Assembly: GCF_027172205.1 (NCBI RefSeq) | Contig: NC_070614.1 | Span: 42,833,001-42,897,000 of the forward strand | DNA length: 64,000 nucleotides | Source: Podarcis raffonei | Taxonomy: Eukaryota; Chordata; Lepidosauria; Squamata; Lacertidae | Direction: 5' to 3' | Translations under genes and position numbers: made by a program | Notes under the pieces: generated by a model | What the model saw: only the letters and a program-made list of their open reading frames with translations | What the model was told of the DNA's origin: nothing | Databases searched by the model: none | Shown: positions 58,397 to 64,000 of the stretch, in pieces | Layout of the letters: the number at the start of each line of letters is the position of its first letter | Position numbering within the stretch: position 1 is the stretch's first letter

Positions 58397-59595
58397 ATGG
58401 GCACATAACACACCTGGTCTTGTGGATCCAGATGGGCCACATTTCCTGGCTGCTTTCCAGATCCAAAGGTATGCAGAATTTTATTGCAAGAGGGCAGACA
58501 AACAGGACCCTCTCATAGCAAGCATAGCTCTGTTTAAGACCAAGTTGGAATGCTGAGAGTAGCCTCCCACAGAGCATCCATGGGGTTGCCCCTTGATATT
58601 TCTGCATTCCCCACTAGTCACATTGGAAATGTTGCCTGTGTTCCCTTGCAGATGACCTGTTTGTTGAGCATACATTCTCTCTTGCCTCCTTCTTCCAGAA
58701 GGGTGATGGCCCAATGGCAGGGAACCTGCACTACATGCAGAACATCCCATGTTCAATACCCAGGATCTCCACATAGGGCTGGAAGATGTCTTGTGTCATC
58801 TAGTTACTTAACTCACTGGCTTCAGGGATGGGACATAGATATGCATTGTATAATTAATTCACATCTTCATGAACTCAAGTAATCTCAAGTCACCTGGCTA
58901 TGGTTCTATGCACCAGTATTCACTGACAGGCATCTGTTGGCCACTCTGCAAACGGGAAGCTGACCTATTGTGGTTGATCCAACAGGGCTCTTCTTATGTT
59001 CTTCACTGGTTTAATAAATAATAAAAGGGGGAAAACCAGCCAAAGACCAGATCCTGAAAATGAGAGACAAAGCAAAAAGCTGTAAAATCAGTTGCGAGAA
59101 AGCAGGGAAGATAAGCAGGAAATTTCAGGAGAAGGTAGCAAAACTAGTTTTTTTTATGAGTGGCTCATGCTTAAGATTTATAACATTTTGAAAAATGTAT
59201 GTTGCGGTTTGGGGTATGTCCCTCCGTTGACCAATAAATTCATCCATGGGGCAGAGATCAAGTATGTCATTAACACATTGACCTGCAGAGGAACGTATAC
59301 CAGACCTTCATTGTTGCAAAACAATTCTGTTGTCTGCTAGGTGCAGAGATCTGTATCCAAAGTCCCTGATGTTTTGGAAGCACCCAAAGAATGGCTACCT
59401 GCCCTAAAACAGGGTTTGACTAAAAGCAGGACTTGCCTGCCCATTAGGCCATGTAATGGGCCATGTGCCCATTAGACTACATCAGGTGTCAGGATTTGCC
59501 CAATCCACCTGGCAGCGAATCTGACCCCCAACTTATAAGTGCCGTTCCCACTTAGATATTTCTCCAGCTGCATCCCACCCCTCTCCTACTGTGGC

Positions 59596-60407
59596 CTCAG
59601 CCCTTTAGATATTTGAAAATGGCTATCATATCTCGTCTCAGTCTCCTCTTATTGGGGCTAAACATGCCCAACTCCCTCAACCATTGCTTATGAATCCTTG
59701 ACTTCCAGAGCCTTCCCCATCTTGGTGGCCTTCTTCTGCACCTCTTCCAGCTTATCTTTTTCCTTCTTATATTGTGGTGCTCAGAACCGGACACAGTACA
59801 CCAGGTGTGGTCTGACCAAGGCAGACTAGAGCAGTACTATTATTTCCCTTTATCTGGACACTAGACTTGTTTTGATGCAATCAAGAATAGCATTAGCTTT
59901 TTTTGGTGCTGCATCACACTGTTGACTCATGTGATGACTGTGGTCTACCAAGACCCCTAAATCCTTTCCCCATGTACTACCGGCAAGCCAATTGTCCCCC
60001 ATCTTATATTTGTGCATCTGGTTCTTCCTGCTTAAGTGTAGAACCTTTCAGAAAAGACTGAGAGGAGATATGATAGCCATCTTCAAATATCTAAAGGGCT
60101 GTCACATGGATGATGGAGCAAGCTTGTTTTCTCCTGCTCCAAAGGGTAGGACCCAGACCAATGGCTTCAAGTTGCAGGAAAGAAGATTCCAACTAAACAT
60201 CAGAAAGAACTTTCTGACAGTAAGAACTGTTTGACAGTGGAACAGACTCCCCTTGGGAGGTTGTGGACTCTCCTTCCTTGGAGGTTTTAAAGAAGAGGTT
60301 GGATGGTCATCTTCCATGGATGCTTTAGCTAAGATTCCAGCATTGCAGGGGGTTAGGCAAGATGACACTTGGGATCCCTTCCAACACTACAGTTCTGTGA
60401 TTCTATG
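59596..60407. mobile_element. Old CR1 with inverted 5' part (unit 4)
   Basis: Same as 51,165-51,976; the encoded pieces read the same in both units. Confidence 0.8.
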
Positions 60408-60735
60408 CTTTAATCAGGCATTGCAGAAAAGAAAGATCCAAGGTTCTTTCCTCAGCATCTGAAGGTGGGGACAGGAAAAAGAATCATACCTGCAAAGCTG
60501 GAGAGTCATTGCCTGTCAGTATTGATTGTGCTGGCCTGGATGCACCCAATGGTCTGGCTTGTTATGCGGCATTTCCCTCTACTTCTGAGTGCATTTATCA
60601 TCTGAATGAGTATCAACCATAGCCACTAGCCACCAAATGATTACAGGATGTAAATAGCAGGTAAATAATGTACTCTTCAGAGCATAGAATGCAAGTTTCT
60701 AAGGCTGTAATCCTATCCACACTTTGGGTGAGGAA

Positions 60736-60825
60736 CATAGCTGTCAACATTTCCCTTTTCTAAAGGGAAATTCCCTTATTCCAAATAGGATTCCTCACAA
60801 GAAAAGGGAAAAGTTGACAGCTATG
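60736..60825. mobile_element. 90-base hAT-type MITE (unit 4)
   Basis: Same insertion as in units 1 and 2, more worn; the target repeat no longer matches exactly. Confidence 0.7.
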
Positions 60826-61135
60826 GAGAGTAAGCTCTATTGAAAACAAATGAGGCTTACTTTTGCATGAAGACACTTATCCAAGCATTTGTTAAATTGA
60901 TTTCCTGGTGTATCTACATTTCTGGAGGGGAGAAAGCTTCTGATCTTTTTGCTAATGTGTGCTTTGACCCTAGTAGATAGGGGCAGTTGGCTACTCTCAT
61001 TCCCACTAATTCTGGTGGTTAGGCTCTGTGTGTCCTTCATTATGTAGACACATTATTAATTTTTTTATATTGTGAAATTTATATAGCACTTGATCGTAAA
61101 CAATATGGCTGGGAAATCCAGTCAGATGGGCGGGG

Positions 61136-61137
<2 letters not shown>

Positions 61138-61180
<43 letters not shown>
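61138..61180. repeat. ATA trinucleotide microsatellite
   Basis: A pure run of about 14 copies, longer than at the same site in units 1 and 2. Confidence 0.85.
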
Positions 61181-61606
61181 TGTCAGGTGTGCATGCAGGA
61201 GCCAGGCCCTGTGACCATTAGGTCTGGGACCTTCCTAAGTTTGTTCTGAAGAGGCAAGGTGCGGCCTCACAGGTGAGGCCGATTGGTAACTCACAGCACC
61301 TGGTGGCAAGAGCTGCGAAGGGTTTTAAGGTCATCATTTCCCTTCGGCTATTTGCCACAGCAACACGCTCTCTGCCTTGCTGCGTTTGGCTTCTTGCTTC
61401 ATTATTCTTGAACCTTGGCTTCTTGACTCCCTGCTTCTTGACCCTCGGACCCTTGGCTTCTTCACTCCCGGGTCTCTGACCCTCGGACTCTTGGCTTCCT
61501 GACTCCTGGTTTCTGGACCCCCATTCCTGCTCCCACCCCACCATCTTGCTCCCAGTCCTGACGTCCCCTGTCGGGACTTCGATCGTCCGTGAACCAGACT
61601 GTGACA
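61181..61606. mobile_element. Solo LTR, fossil (unit 4)
   Basis: Best-preserved target repeat of the three copies: ATAAT directly precedes TGTCAG and directly follows GTGACA. Length about 426 bases; no internal region. Confidence 0.65.
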
Positions 61607-61744
61607 ATAATAAGAATTACTATTATGTATCAGCAGGGTTGAGATGGAGGTTTGCAGGAGAAGGTGGAATTATCCCAAGGAACCGAAAGCAGAAATTGGG
61701 CTCTCAACAACAATAGATGAAATCTGGAGGGGGGCGGGGAGAAA

Positions 61745-62473
61745 TTAATATTTATATAAAGAGATTCTCTGAATCTCAGGACTCATATTTTATTCTTGGT
61801 CTCTTCCCCTGCCAGATGAATCTAGAAATATCTTTTTGCCATTCCTTGAGGCTTCCTGTGCTGCTGATCACTAGTATTGACTGGAATAAAAATAGCATTC
61901 TTGGCAATGCATTCATTTTTATAACCGATATACTTCCCCCAAAAGATAGATTCATCCTTCCCCAAATTTCTAAGTTTCTATTTCTTTCCAAGTATTTATG
62001 TAGCTGTCTTTAAATATATTAATATTTTAGATGTCAGCCATACACCCAGATATTTAACTTTCTTATGTATACCTAGATCTGTAATCAAAACAAAAACATT
62101 TTTTTCCTTCCAGTAGCACCTTAAAGACCAACTAAGTTAGTTCTTGGTATGAGCTTTTGTGTGCATGCACACTTCTTCAGATGCACACGAAAGCTCATAC
62201 CAAGAACTAACTTAGTTGGTCTTTAAGGTGCTACTGGAAGGAAAAATTTTTTTTGTTTTGACTATGGCAGACCAACACGGCTACATATCTGTAACTAGAT
62301 CTGTAAGTTGTTGTAAATCCTTTTTATATTGTTCTGTCATGTTCTTCACCAAGGTCTTAGTTTTATTTTTATTTAATTTAAAGCCTGCTACCTGTCTGAA
62401 TTCTTGGATCCTCAACAGAACCTTTGGTAAACCATTCTTATGGTCTTCTACAGTAATCACAAGGTCAGACCTT
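61745..62473 (-). mobile_element. L1 LINE remnant (unit 4), internally deleted
   Basis: Matches the L1 of units 1 and 2, but about 5 kb is missing at the join CTCAGGACT/CATATTTTATTC near 61,785. The deleted part includes the site of the nested L1-mobilised elements, so it is unclear whether they were ever here. Confidence 0.75.
62085..62295. mobile_element. Inverted-dimer repeat element, second insertion (unit 4)
   Basis: 211 bases: two inverted arms of about 80 bases meeting at CACTTCTTCAGATGCACACG. The right arm extends with GGCAGACCAACACGGCTAC. Flanked by TAGATCTGTAA (62,074-62,084 and 62,296-62,306). The same L1 position is empty in units 1 and 2 (CCTATATCTGTAAGTTG). Same family as 27,160-27,650 but inserted independently. 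Confidence 0.85.
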
Positions 62474-62479
62474 AACCGT

Positions 62480-64000
62480 TAAGATGGGGTACATCAATCT
62501 GGGAATGCCGCCATCTAAAAGAAGGAAATCTCTGATCGTAAACCTCTATGGCTTTCAGGATAGCTTTGTGGGAAGAACAGGCTAAGGAGGAAACTCTACA
62601 CAAATCCAGAGCGGAGTCCCTAAAACAGCTGGATAGTCCTTTGTACACAACCTTCCAACTGGTATAAAACATATTGTTCTGCTTTCCTTTGGACCACCTA
62701 AGTGAGGTGCAATATGGGGGCAGGGGTGAATAAGGAAAAGGGGGGCAGAAATCCCCTATACCCGTAGATGGGGTGCCTAAGGTATGCAGCAAAGCCACAG
62801 CTCTCTGATTGCAAAAGGCCCTTGGAAACTGCCCTTCCTTTCTCCTTGCAGATCAAACCAGGCAGCTCTGCAGCTGGTGAAGGGTGAAATTGGTGGTAGC
62901 GGGGGCTTAGAGGAAATAAGAACAGCCTTGCAGTGGGGTGGTGGGGACATAGCTGTTCTGCTTTTGTGCACCAGAACCGGGGGGGGGGGGGAGAACTTGG
63001 GAATTCCTGGACCTTGATATGCCACACTACTCAGTTTCCCTCCCTGCTAGGCAAGGGAAACCAAGGTAGAGAAACACCTGCATTGTGCAGGGCTGGAATA
63101 GATGAAGGGCTTTCTGAAGTGTCTCAAGGTAAAACAGGCTGAAACTCCAGGCTGAAAGACTGTGAGACTTAACACAGGAACTTCAGAGACACCAACCTTG
63201 CTTTAATTAATGCGTCCCAGCAAAAAGTACAGCAGAGATATGACACGTTCCTTCCTTGATAAAAGACATCAGTTGGGGAAAACGTCCACCAGGAGAATTC
63301 AATCAAGCCAGGATCAGTCATGTTTCCCAATTTAAAAGATAATGAAATGGGTTGAAGCATCAGGCTCTATTTCCCCACCCCACCCCCAGCTACTCTATCC
63401 AGCCCTTTGAAGTTTCCCAAGATTCCTTTCCCTCCCTCCAACACTCCACTTCTCAAGCCTGCCCCCCGGACCCTGCCTTCCACATTACTTCCATCCTAGA
63501 ATGAATTATTGAACTCTGATAACGCCTCTTGGTTGTTTGGATGTATAATGTAAAGAGTGTGTGTGGAGGTGTTTGGATACCATACAAAGATAAGATTCCT
63601 ATATGTTTTTCTGTACCCTTTGTCACTGACTGCACCAGTTTGGGCTCTGGCCCTGCACACTGCTGTCAAGTTTGCTCACAAAGGAAGGTGGCTGAAAACA
63701 ATCCCCCTTTGCCATGAAAAGGGAGGTGAACTCCAATACACTTGCTTTGATTCCACAGTGAATAACTATAATCTGCCAGGTGCCAAGAAGAAGAATTGTG
63801 GAGTTGGAAGGGACCGCAGGCATCATGTAGTTCAACCCTCTGCAATGCAGGAATTACAACTAGAGAGTCCCTAATCAATGACCATCTAACCGTCCAATGG
63901 AGGAGGTTCCACTGAGGAGCGCTTCTTACTCTCAGAAATATGAATGTTATCCATTCTCTGTCAATAGTTGCTGAGAAGATTCTCAGTGGATTTTTCCAAG
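62480..64000. repeat. Unit 4 backbone to the window end, noncoding
   Basis: Matches 29,440-30,940. It includes the CR1 3' fragment at about 63,787-63,940. No gene seen; the array probably continues beyond the window. Confidence 0.6.

Larger units (their letters stand above)
54721..64000. repeat. Segmental duplication unit 4 (at least 9.3 kb, runs off the window)
   Basis: It starts as recent backbone to about 54,975, then switches to the older backbone type (like 6,930-9,890 of unit 0) that surrounds copy E. From the copy E intron onward it again matches unit 3 closely. It is therefore a mosaic unit. Confidence 0.8.

Overview
The window is nuclear DNA of a squamate reptile, most likely a lizard. 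It has a full-length Sauria SINE (squamate-restricted), a BovB LINE, many CR1 and L1 copies, and a one-exon olfactory receptor gene. Intron-exon structure and repeat density rule out a prokaryote. I cannot name the species.

Layout. At 1-5.4 kb there is an intact family-4-like olfactory receptor gene (+) followed by old repeats. From about 5.5 kb to the end lies a tandem array of a two-exon gene on the minus strand. It encodes a secreted protein of about 366 residues: a short signal-peptide exon, four repeats of about 40 residues, and a C-terminal beta-rich region that looks like an aerolysin-type module. Copies A (9.9-12.5 kb), D (47.6-50.0 kb) and E (56.6-58.3 kb) look whole. Copies B (18.2 kb) and C (32.5 kb) are short and look broken. 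A worn first exon of a sixth copy lies at 14.8 kb. Two olfactory receptor fragments at 15.2 and 16.5 kb show that the array grew inside an olfactory receptor cluster.

From 17,151 on, the array consists of four head-to-tail segmental duplication units starting at 17,151, 31,432, 45,034 and 54,721. Units 1 and 2 are close to identical and about 14 kb long. Units 3 and 4 are shorter because of large indels. Mobile elements date the duplications. The young CR1 is in units 1 and 2 and its empty site is in units 3 and 4. A Sauria SINE is in unit 2 only. A BovB and two L1 copies are in unit 3 only. An inverted-dimer element is in unit 4 only. Unit 1 keeps a deep nest: L1, containing an L1-mobilised element, which contains both another L1-mobilised element and an inverted-dimer repeat.

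The most unusual content is the secreted-protein family itself. It has no name I can assign, a predicted repeat-plus-pore-like architecture, a shared TATA-type promoter, a strongly divergent 15-residue patch in copy E, and signs of mosaic exchange between copies. All calls are by eye; no searches were run.
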